A stretch of 64,000 nucleotides of DNA from Paenibacillus stellifer (GCF_000758685.1 NZ_CP009286.1:4370501-4434500); one strand, 5' to 3'. Counted from the stretch's first letter, positions 1-9,520 are shown. Program-made: numbers and translations. Notes: a model not told the origin generated them from the letters alone.

Positions 1-259
<259 letters not shown>

Positions 260-434
260 TCAATATATCTTAACCGTTCGGGCGAAGCGGCATAACAAAC
301 CGTAGTCCATTCATTGAAAAATCGATACCTTGCGGAAGAAGCCGAATCATGAACTGACGACCTATTCGAAACCGGTGATGGTGGAGTGGACAAGGTCGAG
401 TTCCTACGATCAAGGCCGTCATGGACGATTAACA

Positions 435-487
435 GCAGCAGGCGCGGCCCAAAGCTCTCTCACGAGTCTTTTGGCCGCGCCTGCTGC
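435..487. terminator. Perfect 15-bp inverted repeat, probable terminator
   Basis: GCAGCAGGCGCGGCC at 435-449 pairs perfectly with 473-487 around a 23-base loop. It lies downstream of the MerR gene (minus strand). There is no clear T tract, so it may instead stabilise RNA ends. The rest of the gene-free stretch 215-536 shows only the ribosome binding site of the alpha-glucosidase gene. Confidence 0.5.
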
Positions 488-536
488 ATGATATGGCATA
501 AAATAGCGTTGTTCCTTCGGGCTTCAGCTCTTCGTC

Positions 537-977
537 TCATTTTCTGACTGCATGTTCCGTATCCTTCTTAACCGGCATACGCTTCCGGTCGCCCTTCAGA
601 GTACATTCTTCCTCAGCCGCAGTCTTGTGGATCAATGCTTGATCGATAAAATCCACAATCTGCTGAAGCGAGGCCATTTGGTTCAATATGTTCTCCCGAT
701 GTCTTTGCAGCGCATCGAATAATTCGGGGGTATCCGCCAGTTCCTCACGGGGCCGGTCCAAAAAAGGCCTCATTTCGTCCAGCGACATCCCTGTCTTCTT
801 CAGGCATGTAATGAGATTCATGCGCTCGATATCACCTTGGTCGTATACGCGATGCCGATTCTCTCTCCGCAGTGCATGGGGCAGCAGCCCAATCTTCTCA
901 TAATAGCGGATTGTATCCTCGCTAAGTCCTGTCATTTCCGCCGCTGTACGGATCGGGTAGGTCTCGTTTCCGCTCAT
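537..977 (-). CDS. MerR family transcriptional regulator
   Basis: A 146-residue MerR-type regulator. The N-terminal winged helix-turn-helix is clear (YPIRTAAEMTGLSEDTIRYYEKIGLL, about residues 7-32, then RVYDQGDIERM), followed by the long dimerisation helix (about residues 80-115). There is no Cys pair typical of metal sensors: the only Cys are at the middle (LITCLKK) and near the C-terminus (EEECTLK). This resembles the small-molecule or AdhR/YfmP-like subgroup. It is divergent from a short-chain dehydrogenase whose promoter has the hallmark MerR architecture, so it very likely controls that gene and perhaps itself. The inducer is unknown. Confidence 0.9.
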   Translation of the reverse strand: MSGNETYPIRTAAEMTGLSEDTIRYYEKIGLLPHALRRENRHRVYDQGDIERMNLITCLKKTGMSLDEMRPFLDRPREELADTPELFDALQRHRENILNQMASLQQIVDFIDQALIHKTAAEEECTLKGDRKRMPVKKDTEHAVRK

Positions 978-1115
978 TTCACCGCCTCCTTTGTTTGTTC
1001 GGAGCTATCTGCCAGTTGAAGTTATCATAACTCCTGGAGCCCGCTTCAAGTCAAGTCCGGAGGGTCATCTGAAGATTCCATATTCATGTTTGCATTCGGA
1101 ACGAAATTCAGCTGC

Positions 1116-1146
1116 TTGACTTGGAGTCGACTCCAAGTTATAGAAT
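1116..1146 (+). promoter_or_regulatory. MerR-type promoter with 19-bp spacer and 20-bp palindrome
   Basis: TTGACT (1116-1121) and TAGAAT (1141-1146) are separated by 19 bp, the over-long spacing typical of MerR-activated promoters. The spacer holds a perfect 20-bp palindrome, ACTTGGAGTCGACTCCAAGT (1119-1138). The position between -35 and -10 is exactly where MerR proteins bind and unwind DNA. The divergent MerR gene starts about 140 bp away. Confidence 0.85.
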
Positions 1147-1187
1147 GGCCTCAATCCGAAAGACAGAACACAAGGAGGTTCATTCAG

Positions 1188-2042
1188 ATGAAAACACAAG
1201 CTAAATATACCGCGCTGATCACAGGCGCGAACAGTGGAATCGGTCTGGTGCTAACCCGGATGCTGCTCGAACGGGGATGGGATGTGATCGCCCTGATCCG
1301 TTCCTCTTTTCAAAGAGACGATTCCAGAGTCAGGGAGTTTCAGCAGCAGGGGAGGCTCCGCGTCTACCAGGGGGATTTGTCGGATTTCACCAGCCTGCGC
1401 CAAGCTCTTGATGTGATCAAAAGCTCCGAGGTCCGGATCGACGTACTGTTCAACAATGCCGGAGGCAGCTTCCCGGAGCTGCTCTTCTCCAAGCAGGGAC
1501 GCGAGCTTCATTTCGAGACTCAGACTCTAGCGCCTTACGTGATTTATACAGAACTCCTCGAGCTGCTGCTTGCCGGTGATCTGAAGACCGTAATCGGCAC
1601 CTCCTCGGCGGCTATAAACTATGTGAAACGGTTGAACCCGGAGAAGCTGGAGCATCCCGACACGTTCAAAAAGCTGCTCGGCCCTTATGCGGATTCCAAG
1701 CTGGCTCACTCCCTCTGGATCAAGGAAGCCGCGCCGTCCGCCTTCGCGCAAGGGATCCGGCTGCAGAGCGTTGACCCCGGTCCCAACAATACCATGAGAC
1801 CCGGCAATCGCTCCGGGCTGCCCTTCTACGTGAAGCCGCTGATGAAGCTGTTCTTCCCCGGTCCCGAGCACGGAGCATCCCTGCTGTACGAAGCCGCCGT
1901 CTCGGGCAGCCAGTACCCGCCTGGCTCCTACCTCCATAAAGGCAAACCCGTCAAGCTGCCGTTCGAAGACCGTGGCCCTGCTGTACTAAAGCTGGTCAAG
2001 TCGGTGTATGAACGGGAGTTCGCAGGTGTGGAAGCGAAGTGA
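1188..2042 (+). CDS. Short-chain dehydrogenase/reductase (SDR)
   Basis: A 284-residue classical SDR with a Rossmann fold. It shows the cofactor motif TGANSGIG (residues 12-19), the NNAG motif (LFNNAGGSF) and a Ser-Tyr-Lys catalytic set (IGTSSAA, then GPYADSK). The start at 1188 has AAGGAGG 9 bases upstream; an in-frame ATG 102 bp earlier lies in the promoter and is rejected. The oxidised or reduced substrate is not predictable. Its promoter is of the MerR-controlled type and the MerR gene is divergent, suggesting an inducible response to a reactive or toxic carbonyl, which is inference. Confidence 0.9.
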   Translation: MKTQAKYTALITGANSGIGLVLTRMLLERGWDVIALIRSSFQRDDSRVREFQQQGRLRVYQGDLSDFTSLRQALDVIKSSEVRIDVLFNNAGGSFPELLFSKQGRELHFETQTLAPYVIYTELLELLLAGDLKTVIGTSSAAINYVKRLNPEKLEHPDTFKKLLGPYADSKLAHSLWIKEAAPSAFAQGIRLQSVDPGPNNTMRPGNRSGLPFYVKPLMKLFFPGPEHGASLLYEAAVSGSQYPPGSYLHKGKPVKLPFEDRGPAVLKLVKSVYEREFAGVEAK

Positions 2043-2054
2043 GTTCAAGACTAA

Positions 2055-2098
2055 AAGGCCGATCATCGGGGAGTCAGTCTCTCCCTCTGATCGGCCTT
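2055..2098. terminator. Bidirectional terminator between SDR gene and nifV
   Basis: AAGGCCGATCA (2055-2065) pairs with TGATCGGCCTT (2088-2098), with A-rich and T-rich flanks on the two sides. It would end both the plus-strand SDR transcript and the minus-strand nif operon. Confidence 0.8.
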
Positions 2099-2150
2099 CT
2101 TAATGGTTAGGCACCGTATATTCGATTTCAGCAATTAGGATTCCTTCATG

Positions 2151-3296
2151 TTATACCACATTCTGCGTATGAGTCCGGTCCTCACGCAGCCATTCCAGCA
2201 ACAAGGGCTCCGGGACATTGTCCTTGCTTGATTCGGCATATTCCCGAACCCGAGTAAGAAGACGGGACACCGTATCCGGGTCCGCTTCCAGCCCCTGCTT
2301 GCTCAGTACATGCGCGATGCCGCCTGTTCCCGAATGCTTGCCGAGCACAAATTGATGCTCACGCCCGACTTCTCGCGGATTAAACGTCTGGTATGTCTCC
2401 CGGTCCTTCATCAGACCGTCGACATGAATCCCCGATTCATGCGTGAAGGCGAGTTTGCCGACGATCGGTTTCGCGTCCCCTACACTGCGTCCGGATGCCG
2501 AGATGACAATATCGGCAGCCAGCTTTAACATCTCGGCCTTGATTGCGCTATGACCGCCATACAAATATCGCCACGCCAGAGCTACTTCCTCCATCGGGGC
2601 ATTGCCGGTACGTTCGCCGATTCCGGCGATCGTTGTGCTTGCCCATACAGCTCCGGCAGCAATGCCGCTAAGCGTATTTGCCACAGCAAGACCAAAATCG
2701 TTATGGCAGTGCACCTCAAGCTCCACATCGTTCGGCACCGCTCCAAGGAGACTGCTGATCCGCTGCGACATTTGGCCCGGATGATGGGCCGATACTGTGT
2801 CTGCATACCGGAACCATCTTATGCCGCAGGATTCGTACAAGGCATTGACCAGCTCCACCAGGAAGCCCATATCCGCGCGCGAAGCGTCTTCCATCCCGAC
2901 CGATACCGTCATTCCAAACTCCCGGGCATAATCCGCAGCCTGCAGCAACTTCGTCAGCCCTTCATCAGGCGCTAATCCCAGCTTGCCACGCAGCTGTACA
3001 TCGGAGACCGGGAGGGATATATGGCACCAGTTCACGCCCGTCGCCCGCGCCTTGTCGATATCGCTTCTCAGCGCCCGGTTCCAGGTCATGAGCTTCATTG
3101 GAAGACCAAGCGCGGCAATGGCCGCGATATCCTCTTGTTCTCTTGTTCCCATAGCAGGAATACCTATCTCCGCCTGCTCTACACCGCACTCCGACAGCAC
3201 CTTTGCGATCTCCAGCTTTTCTGCCCTCGTGAATGAAACTCCAGCCGCCTGTTCACCGTCCCTCAGCGTTGTGTCACATAGCTTGAGACTTTTCAC
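2151..3296 (-). CDS. nifV: Homocitrate synthase NifV
   Basis: A 381-residue enzyme of the LeuA/HMGL family that condenses acetyl-CoA and 2-oxoglutarate to homocitrate, the organic ligand of FeMo-cofactor. The N-terminus carries DTTLRDGEQ (residues 8-16). The metal-binding HCHNDFG and the GERTGNAPMEEV segment follow, then FTHESGIHVDG, all typical of homocitrate and isopropylmalate synthases. It is the last gene of the nif operon and overlaps hesA by 4 bp (ATGA). Placement at the end of a nif operon separates it from LeuA. A terminator lies about 50 bp after the stop. Confidence 0.95.
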   Translation of the reverse strand: MKSLKLCDTTLRDGEQAAGVSFTRAEKLEIAKVLSECGVEQAEIGIPAMGTREQEDIAAIAALGLPMKLMTWNRALRSDIDKARATGVNWCHISLPVSDVQLRGKLGLAPDEGLTKLLQAADYAREFGMTVSVGMEDASRADMGFLVELVNALYESCGIRWFRYADTVSAHHPGQMSQRISSLLGAVPNDVELEVHCHNDFGLAVANTLSGIAAGAVWASTTIAGIGERTGNAPMEEVALAWRYLYGGHSAIKAEMLKLAADIVISASGRSVGDAKPIVGKLAFTHESGIHVDGLMKDRETYQTFNPREVGREHQFVLGKHSGTGGIAHVLSKQGLEADPDTVSRLLTRVREYAESSKDNVPEPLLLEWLREDRTHTQNVV

Positions 3297-4048
3297 GGTT
3301 TACCTCCTTCTCCGCAGCAAGCGCAATTCGGATTACGGGTAAGTCGGACACTGTATGTGGTAAAGTCGAGTGAGTTAAAACGATGCATTATGCCGGTATA
3401 GGTCGTCCCTACCCTTGTAATCCATTTTACGGCTTCCAGCGCAGCCAGGCAACCTGCAATACCGGAAGTTGCACCCAGTACTGGAAATCCAAAAGGTTCC
3501 CACTGCGGCTGATTGCCCGGATACAGGCATTCCAGACAAGGCGTTTCGCCGGGAACCATAGTCGTCAATGAAATTTCATAACCATACATGGCGGCTTCAA
3601 CCATCGGCTTGCCAGCCTCAACGCATACCCGGTTAAGCTCATACCGTTCGGGGAAATCATAGCGGGCATCAATTACAATATCCGCTTTCTCAACCCAGGG
3701 CTTCGCGTTGCCGCCCTCGATCTTGGCATTGTAGCCTTCGATTTCTACTTCGGGATTAAGACGCTGCAGATGCCGGATGGCCGTGCTCATCCGCTCTTCA
3801 CCCAAATGATCGGAGTCCATGAGAATCTGCCGGTTCAAGTCCGGGAGGAGAATTTTGCCTTCATGGGTGAGTATGAGTCTGCCGATGCCCGCGGCAGCCA
3901 AATAAATGGCCGCCGTACCCCCGAGTCCGCCGATACCGGCGATCATGACCGTCGCTTCTTTCAGCGCCTTCTGACCGTCTTCACCCAGCAGCTTAAGCTG
4001 CCGTGCATAACGTTCCATCTCCACTGTCTGCATAAATCCTTGCTCCAT
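3293..4048 (-). CDS. hesA: HesA/MoeB/ThiF-family E1-like adenylyltransferase
   Basis: A 251-residue member of the ThiF/MoeB/HesA family. Seen in the sequence are the nucleotide-binding glycine loop (MIAGIGGLGGTAAIYLA), the following Arg- and Asp-containing segments (LLPDLNRQIL, DIVIDARYDF), and two Cys pairs (CLECL and CACCG) that normally bind zinc. The family adenylates C-terminal glycines of sulfur carriers or related substrates. In diazotrophs hesA sits in nif clusters and is thought to help metallocluster or molybdenum handling, but its exact role is unsettled. It ends in a 4-bp overlap with nifV. Confidence 0.92.
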   Translation of the reverse strand: MEQGFMQTVEMERYARQLKLLGEDGQKALKEATVMIAGIGGLGGTAAIYLAAAGIGRLILTHEGKILLPDLNRQILMDSDHLGEERMSTAIRHLQRLNPEVEIEGYNAKIEGGNAKPWVEKADIVIDARYDFPERYELNRVCVEAGKPMVEAAMYGYEISLTTMVPGETPCLECLYPGNQPQWEPFGFPVLGATSGIAGCLAALEAVKWITRVGTTYTGIMHRFNSLDFTTYSVRLTRNPNCACCGEGGKP

Positions 4049-4128
4049 GTCTTTACCCCTTCGTTATTGCTCATGGCTTCATTATTTCCGTCCAGTATAG
4101 AATCGGAGGCGTTCCATGACAGTGAAGT

Positions 4129-4689
4129 TTATCCCTCCAGATTGAGAAGACTCTGCACTTCTGCCAGATCTTTATATTTATCCAGGAAGGTAAGCCCTTC
4201 CTCTACACATGCCACTCCATAAGCAACCGTCTTCGCAAGTGAGGTGAACGGGAACGGAAAGCCCGCACGAAGGCTCTTGATCACCAGGATAATCCGGCCG
4301 CTATACAGCAGCCCGCGGCCAAAGCCTTCGACATTGATCTCGGCCGAGCTCTGAATCATCAGCCCGCTCTTCTCCTCCAGCACGCCGGCAATCGCCTGAA
4401 ACAACACCGGCACCTGGGAACGCACTTCATCGGATACGGTGCAATTGATATCGGACTTGGCCTTGTCATCTGCAGAAGCGAGGAACAGCTTCGAGATCTT
4501 CTCCTCCGGCGTCAGGGAAGCGTAGCGCCCGAAATAATCGCTGGCGCTGAGCAGATCATTTAGCCGGCGGATCAGCTGTTCCGATTTCTCGGGATCGGGC
4601 AGAGGTTTAGTCCGGCGCTTCGGCGAAACAGGAGCCTGTTCCGGAGTCTGACCATTCACACCCGCGAATTCATCAGCCATTCGTTCCAT
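4129..4689 (-). CDS. NifX-associated DUF269 protein (orf1 of Paenibacillus nif operons)
   Basis: A 186-residue protein whose C-terminal 150 residues match the DUF269/NifX-associated family (SASDYFGRYASLTPEEKISKLF, then the INVEGFGRGLLYSGRIILVIKSLR core). The N-terminal 30 residues are Pro- and Lys-rich and probably disordered. It overlaps nifX by 17 bp; the ATG at 4689 has AAGGAG 9 bases upstream. Family members accompany nifX in many diazotrophs, but the biochemical role is not established; a part in FeMo-cofactor trafficking is inference. Some Paenibacillus nif operons carry this extra gene between nifX and hesA and others lack it. Confidence 0.87.
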   Translation of the reverse strand: MERMADEFAGVNGQTPEQAPVSPKRRTKPLPDPEKSEQLIRRLNDLLSASDYFGRYASLTPEEKISKLFLASADDKAKSDINCTVSDEVRSQVPVLFQAIAGVLEEKSGLMIQSSAEINVEGFGRGLLYSGRIILVIKSLRAGFPFPFTSLAKTVAYGVACVEEGLTFLDKYKDLAEVQSLLNLEG

Positions 4690-5071
4690 TGACTTCCGCT
4701 CCTTCCTCTTCGGCCCGAAGCACCTTGGCCAGCCACATCGGAGGCTTGCCCTGCAGCATTTCTCCCAGCCGCTTGACCTGCTCTTCGATCGGGCTGCCGA
4801 AAGGAACCTTGACCGGCATGATTTTGCGGCGTGTAACTTTGGCCGCAGCCGATGCGCCGATCTGCATGATAAATATCAGCGTACAATCCTCGATGGCCTG
4901 AATCCGCGAGTCGATCTTGCCCATTTCATCCTGTGCTGCGATATCGGGGATTCTGCGAAGCTCGAGGAGCTCGCTTCCGCCTCTTGTTACATTGTATACG
5001 GCGAACATAGAACTTTGTCCGAAGTGGGCGTTAACCCGGATTCCATCATCTGTGGCGAATGCTACTTTCAC
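4673..5071 (-). CDS. nifX: FeMo-cofactor carrier NifX
   Basis: A 132-residue protein of the dinitrogenase iron-molybdenum cofactor (NifX/NifB C-terminal/NafY) fold: MKVAFATDDGIRVNAHFGQS opens the domain and EDCTLIFIMQIGASAAAKV follows. NifX binds cluster precursors (NifB-co, VK-cluster) between NifB and NifEN. The start codon is GTG, with GGGAGG about 12 bases upstream inside the end of nifN; the two genes overlap by 26 bp, implying translational coupling. It also overlaps the next gene. Confidence 0.93.
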   Translation of the reverse strand: MKVAFATDDGIRVNAHFGQSSMFAVYNVTRGGSELLELRRIPDIAAQDEMGKIDSRIQAIEDCTLIFIMQIGASAAAKVTRRKIMPVKVPFGSPIEEQVKRLGEMLQGKPPMWLAKVLRAEEEGAEVNGTNG

Positions 5072-6374
5072 GGTGCTCCGCCTCCCTTCTCATTAATTGA
5101 TTACCTGCTTTATTGGTCCATTCCATCGCTCCACGGTAGCCGACGGATACATTCATATAAGAGCCAAGCTCGTTCCAGATCGGGAACCCGGCGGGCAAAT
5201 GGGCCGCTCCGATGCGTTCCGCGCCCGCCATGCCGTGCGAGCTGCTGATCAATAGATCGGCTCCGCTGCCCAGCACCTCGGCGTCGTCCAGGTCGCCGAC
5301 CCATACATCGCGCTCCATCTCGGCAACCGCAGTCGTCTCGCAAGAGGTAACCAGCGCCTTCTGCTCCACTCCAAGCTCTTCCAGCCAGGAAGAGACCGAA
5401 CAGATATGATCGGGCTCCAGCGCTGCCACAGCGGACATGCCGGCAAATTGGAAATGCGCATCCAGCATGCAGTCGAGCAGATTTTCCCGCTGCCAGCAAT
5501 ACCGGATCGGAACCGGAACACCGCTGATCTGATGAAGGAAATGAAAGAGTTCGTCGGAAGCCTTAAGTCCCATCGTGCTCTGGAACACCTTATACGGCGT
5601 GCCAAGCGCGTTATGCAGTCTTCTTGCGGGACGCTCCATACTGGAGCCGAAGGCGATTGTCAATCCGGACTGCAGGCTCTGCAGCATGGAATCGAGCGGA
5701 ACGCCGCCTCTTGTCAGCGGCGAAAATCCGGTCAGCAGATGCCCGGACAACGAAGTCGAAATATCCGGCAGCGCGATGACTTCAAAACCGAAAGAGGACA
5801 CGATTTCCTTAAGCTCCATCACGTCACCAGGCGTCAGATACGAACCGGGCAGCAGCGTAATCTGGCGGGAATTCACATTGCGCTGTCCCCGCAGACCTGC
5901 CTGCTGAATTAGCTCATCGATCATCGCCTCGACCGTTACGCTGAACCCCGATTCCAGAGAACCGCGAAAATCGGGCAATGTGACGGAAAAGGCAAGCCCA
6001 CCCCGCATGTTCCGTTCTCGTTTATACGACTTCAGCATGCTCTGATAATCCACGCCCGCTACGTCTGTCAGCTCTGTACCGATGATGCCGATAATGTCGG
6101 GGCGGTGCTTGGACAGGACGGCGTTAATTGCTTCCTCCAGATTGCGGTTGGCGTCAAAGATCACGTCCATTTCCTGAAGGGCGGAGGTCTGAACCGCGAT
6201 CGGTTCGCGAAAATGGCGGGTCAACAGAGCCTTGGGAAAGGCGGAGCAGCCTTGTGAGCCATGAACAATCGGCATTGCCCGGTAACAGCCCTGCATGGCA
6301 AGGATGCCCCCCAGCGACTGCCCGATTTTGAGAGGATTCACCGATACCGGCTTGCTACGTCTCTTAACGGTCAT
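5046..6374 (-). CDS. nifN: Nitrogenase cofactor assembly scaffold subunit NifN
   Basis: A 442-residue NifK-like protein. The start at 6374 (MTVKRRSKPVSVNPLKIGQS) has AAGGAGG just upstream and overlaps the nifE stop by 11 bp; a longer in-frame start lies inside nifE and is rejected. The family core is visible: LGGILAMQGCYRAMPIVHGSQGC (first cluster Cys region), HFREPIAVQTSALQE, and DIIGIIGTELTDV. NifN lacks the full Cys set of NifK. With NifE it forms the heterotetramer on which FeMo-cofactor is matured before transfer to NifDK. Confidence 0.95.
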   Translation of the reverse strand: MTVKRRSKPVSVNPLKIGQSLGGILAMQGCYRAMPIVHGSQGCSAFPKALLTRHFREPIAVQTSALQEMDVIFDANRNLEEAINAVLSKHRPDIIGIIGTELTDVAGVDYQSMLKSYKRERNMRGGLAFSVTLPDFRGSLESGFSVTVEAMIDELIQQAGLRGQRNVNSRQITLLPGSYLTPGDVMELKEIVSSFGFEVIALPDISTSLSGHLLTGFSPLTRGGVPLDSMLQSLQSGLTIAFGSSMERPARRLHNALGTPYKVFQSTMGLKASDELFHFLHQISGVPVPIRYCWQRENLLDCMLDAHFQFAGMSAVAALEPDHICSVSSWLEELGVEQKALVTSCETTAVAEMERDVWVGDLDDAEVLGSGADLLISSSHGMAGAERIGAAHLPAGFPIWNELGSYMNVSVGYRGAMEWTNKAGNQLMRREAEHRESSIRHR

Positions 6375-7725
6375 AGGAATCCTCCTTATCCCACGGCGCA
6401 GGAGAGGATGCGAGTCTCCAGATCGGATTGTCGAGTGAATCGACCAATTCCTTAGCGAGCCGCAGCAATCCTTCGTAACCTGCATAAGCTTTATGACGTT
6501 CCTGGTTAATGTCTACGAACGGAATCTGTTCTTTCATCGCGACATACATATTCCGTCCGCCAGCGATCATGATATCCGCTTTGCGCTCTCTAACCGTCTT
6601 GATTATCCGAGAGGCGCCGCCTTCCGGGATATACTCCGTATCATCGCTGACCCGGTCGGCAATGCGCTGAACATCCTCGTCGGAGCTCTTGTTCGTTCCG
6701 ACGCCGACCACCTGAATGCCAAGCTCTTTCAGAGCGGAGATGACAGACCAGCTCTTGACGCCTCCGGTATAGAGCACTGCCTTCTTGCCTTTCAGAATTT
6801 TGCGGTATGGCCGAAGGTCATGCGACAGCCGGTTCTCTTCGCGTTCGGTGAGGCGGTCGACCCGGCGCTCCATTTCCCTGTCGTTCAACAGATATGCCAT
6901 CTGGCGCAGCGAATAGGTCGTCTCCTTCGCTCCGTAGAATGATCCTTCGAAATAAGGGATGCCGTATTTCGATTCCATCTGCTTCGCCAAGCCCAGCAGC
7001 GCACGGCTGCACACCACCATGTTGGCCTTGGCCCGGTGAGCCCAGGTAATCTCCTTATACCGGGCATCGCCCGTAATACGCGATAATAGGGTAATTCCCG
7101 CCTGGTTCATCAGCTTCTCGATTTCCCACATCTCGCCGGCGATGTTATACTCGCCAATCAGGTTGACGCCGAGCGGCGTCTCCTGCTCGGGTTCACCCGT
7201 GCCGATGACGTATTGGAGCAGCGCATCGCCCGCGAGCCGGTTGCCGAGGTTCTTGCTTCCGACAAAACCGGGGCCGTTCACGGGGACAACGGGAATTCCA
7301 AGGCGACCGGACGCTTCCTTGCAGACGGCGTCCATATCTTCACCGATCAGGGCGGTGACGCAGGTCGCATATACAAATATAGCCGGAGGCGCAAAACGCC
7401 CGGCAATATAATCAATACTGTCTTTCAGCTTTTTTTCCCCGCCAAAAATGATGTCGTTGTTACTGAGATCCGTTGCAAATCCATATTGGGAGAGGGTGGG
7501 CCCGCTCGAAAGGCTGCCCCGGCTTTCCCAGCTGTTGCCGGCGCAAGCGACCGGTCCATGCACGAGATGCGCAGCATCCATAATAGGAAGCAGTGTAATT
7601 TGCGCTCCGTCGAAGGAGCAACCTCCGGCTGCCTCGCCCGGCTTCGGCCGTGGACAAGGCTTGGATTTGGGAGCCTGGCTCCCGCAGGCCTGATCATCGA
7701 ATTCCTCTTTTCGAATAGGCTCCAT
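6364..7725 (-). CDS. nifE: Nitrogenase cofactor assembly scaffold subunit NifE
   Basis: A 453-residue NifD-like protein. Key parts are CSFDGAQITLLPIMDAAHLVHGP followed by the ACAGNSWESRG segment, YATCVTALIGEDMDAVC, and SRALLGLAKQMESKYGIPYFEGSFYG. It pairs with NifN to host the last steps of FeMo-cofactor assembly. The start is uncertain: 7725 (MEPIRKEEF) has AAGGAG 11 bases upstream, while an upstream ATG at 7764 has no visible ribosome site. A 235-bp gap with a strong hairpin separates it from nifK, unlike the tight packing of the genes downstream. Confidence 0.94.
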   Translation of the reverse strand: MEPIRKEEFDDQACGSQAPKSKPCPRPKPGEAAGGCSFDGAQITLLPIMDAAHLVHGPVACAGNSWESRGSLSSGPTLSQYGFATDLSNNDIIFGGEKKLKDSIDYIAGRFAPPAIFVYATCVTALIGEDMDAVCKEASGRLGIPVVPVNGPGFVGSKNLGNRLAGDALLQYVIGTGEPEQETPLGVNLIGEYNIAGEMWEIEKLMNQAGITLLSRITGDARYKEITWAHRAKANMVVCSRALLGLAKQMESKYGIPYFEGSFYGAKETTYSLRQMAYLLNDREMERRVDRLTEREENRLSHDLRPYRKILKGKKAVLYTGGVKSWSVISALKELGIQVVGVGTNKSSDEDVQRIADRVSDDTEYIPEGGASRIIKTVRERKADIMIAGGRNMYVAMKEQIPFVDINQERHKAYAGYEGLLRLAKELVDSLDNPIWRLASSPAPWDKEDSYDR

Positions 7726-7915
7726 CGGATCATCAACTCCTTCGCTAAGGATCAGTGCTTTCATTGTGACATACCAAACCGGCAGAAAATATGACAAATG
7801 CCATGAAAACGGAATGAAAGGAGGCATTCTACTGAAAATTTTACATCAAAATGTCCGATTTTCATACCGTATATGGGATTATTTATAACACGGATTATGC
7901 TGTAAAATAGGATGA

Positions 7916-7948
7916 GGGAGCAGATTTATCCAAGATAAATCTGCTCCC
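7916..7948 (-). other. Strong stem-loop between nifK and nifE
   Basis: GGGAGCAGATTTATC (7916-7930) pairs perfectly over 15 bp with 7934-7948 around a 3-base loop. It begins 12 bases after the nifK stop. On the transcribed strand it is followed by TCATCCTATTTTAC rather than a solid U tract, so it is more likely an RNA-stabilising or partial-termination element than a full terminator. Confidence 0.75.
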
Positions 7949-7960
7949 TGTATTCTTTGA

Positions 7961-9520
7961 TTAGCGGACCAGGTCGTAGTTGAAGCCGGAATTGTTGTTG
8001 TCCAACTGCTCCAGAACAGTGTTGACGATCAAAGTCAGAAGATTCAGCGCGCCTTGGTATCCGATAGTCGGATTACGGTGCATATGATGACGGTCAAAGA
8101 TCGGGAAGCCTACGCGAATGAGCGGCGTGTTCGAATCCTTAGCAGCAAACTTCACATGCGAGCTGCCGATTACCAGATCAACCGGATCGTTGATCAGCAG
8201 CGAGCGCAGATGCCACAAGTCTTTGCCGACATAGACGGTAGCTTCGGAACCGAACGGGCTTGAGGCCAGCAGAGCTTCGGCTTCTTCTTTGAACTTCACA
8301 TCATTGTATTCCACATCGCCATTGGAGCAGAGGATGTGAACCGGCTCCATGCCGACTTCCAGACAGAATCCGATCAGACCGATCAGAAGGTCGGGGTCGC
8401 CTACCAGCGATACACGCTTGCCATGCAGATAAGGATGGCTGTCGGTGTAAGCGTCAATGACACGGCCGCGTTCTTCAATCAGGGATGCAGGAACCGGAAG
8501 TCCTGTCAGCTCGCTGATCGCTTCAAGCAGCTTGTCGGTCGCTTTGACGCCCAGCGGAGTCGACATTGCGGAAACCTGCTGTTTCCAGGTGCCTTTGATA
8601 AAGTCCTGGGTCTTCTTCAGCGTATATTTCTGAAGTACGAGCGAACCCAGAGCATTAGCAGCCTTTGGAACATCATCCAGCTTGGTGCCGCCATAGTAGT
8701 ACTCGTATTCGCCGGTAGCCGGGGAATCGAAGTTGCCGCTATGGTCGCCAAGGAGGGTGTATTTCGTATCAAATGCGTTCAGGATTTTGCGGATCTCGGC
8801 AAAGTTGCCGGTGTATCCTTCGAATCCAAGCAGAACATTCAGCTTCTCGCCGCTTTCTTCGCCTGTTCCCGGAGCAGCTTGAAGACCGGAACGCTCATAC
8901 AGCTGGCTCAGGATATTCTTGATCATGGCGTCGTAACCTGTGGTATGCGAACCGATGAAGCTCGGAGTGTTCGCGAATGTAACCGGCAGGTCCTGAGCGA
9001 TGGCTCCTTTTTGACGAGCTGTTCCGATAAAGGCCGACAGGTCATCACCAATAACTTCCGCCATACAAGTCGTACAGACAGCAACCATATCCGGTTTGTA
9101 CAGAGCGACTGCATTCTCCAGACCGTCAACCATGTTGCTCAGACCGCCGAATACGGCTGCGTCTTCAGTCATCGAGGAGGAAACGGCCGGCGTCGGCTCT
9201 TTAAAGTGACGGCTCAGATGGCTGCGGAAGTAAGAGTTACAACCCTGGGAGCCGTGAACGAACGGCAGGGTCTTCTCAAATCCGAGAGCGGCCATCATGG
9301 CGCCAAGCGGCTGGCAGGCCTTGTGCGGGTTAATAACAACCGCTTTGCGGTCAAAGTTCTTCTCCAGGTACTCTGCAGACTTGGAGTAAGCGAGGGCTTC
9401 GGCAGTCTCCTGCGCGCTGCAAGGCGCTTCGAACTGCTTCTTGTTCTCACGTTGCTGAACAAAGCGTTCTTCCGTGAACAGTGTGTTATAATCCGGAATA
9501 TTCAATCTTTCCTTGCTCAT
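7961..9520 (-). CDS. nifK: Nitrogenase MoFe protein beta subunit NifK
   Basis: A 519-residue beta subunit of dinitrogenase. P-cluster ligands are visible at Cys69 ([10 protein letters not shown]), Cys94 ([19 protein letters not shown]) and Cys152 ([14 protein letters not shown]). With NifD it forms the alpha2beta2 MoFe protein that takes electrons from NifH through the P-cluster to FeMo-cofactor. It overlaps nifD by 4 bp (ATGA) and has a GAGGGGG site upstream of its ATG. A perfect hairpin follows the stop codon. Confidence 0.98.
   Translation of the reverse strand: MSKERLNIPDYNTLFTEERFVQQRENKKQFEAPCSAQETAEALAYSKSAEYLEKNFDRKAVVINPHKACQPLGAMMAALGFEKTLPFVHGSQGCNSYFRSHLSRHFKEPTPAVSSSMTEDAAVFGGLSNMVDGLENAVALYKPDMVAVCTTCMAEVIGDDLSAFIGTARQKGAIAQDLPVTFANTPSFIGSHTTGYDAMIKNILSQLYERSGLQAAPGTGEESGEKLNVLLGFEGYTGNFAEIRKILNAFDTKYTLLGDHSGNFDSPATGEYEYYYGGTKLDDVPKAANALGSLVLQKYTLKKTQDFIKGTWKQQVSAMSTPLGVKATDKLLEAISELTGLPVPASLIEERGRVIDAYTDSHPYLHGKRVSLVGDPDLLIGLIGFCLEVGMEPVHILCSNGDVEYNDVKFKEEAEALLASSPFGSEATVYVGKDLWHLRSLLINDPVDLVIGSSHVKFAAKDSNTPLIRVGFPIFDRHHMHRNPTIGYQGALNLLTLIVNTVLEQLDNNNSGFNYDLVR

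Noticed and set aside
2151..3296. nifV considered as leucine pathway leuA
   Set aside because: Its place as the last gene of the nif operon, overlapping hesA, and its short length of 381 residues fit homocitrate synthase.
7916..7948. Hairpin after nifK as a full terminator
   Set aside because: There is no U tract after the stem on the transcribed strand, and nifE, N and X have no clear promoter of their own, so full termination would silence them.
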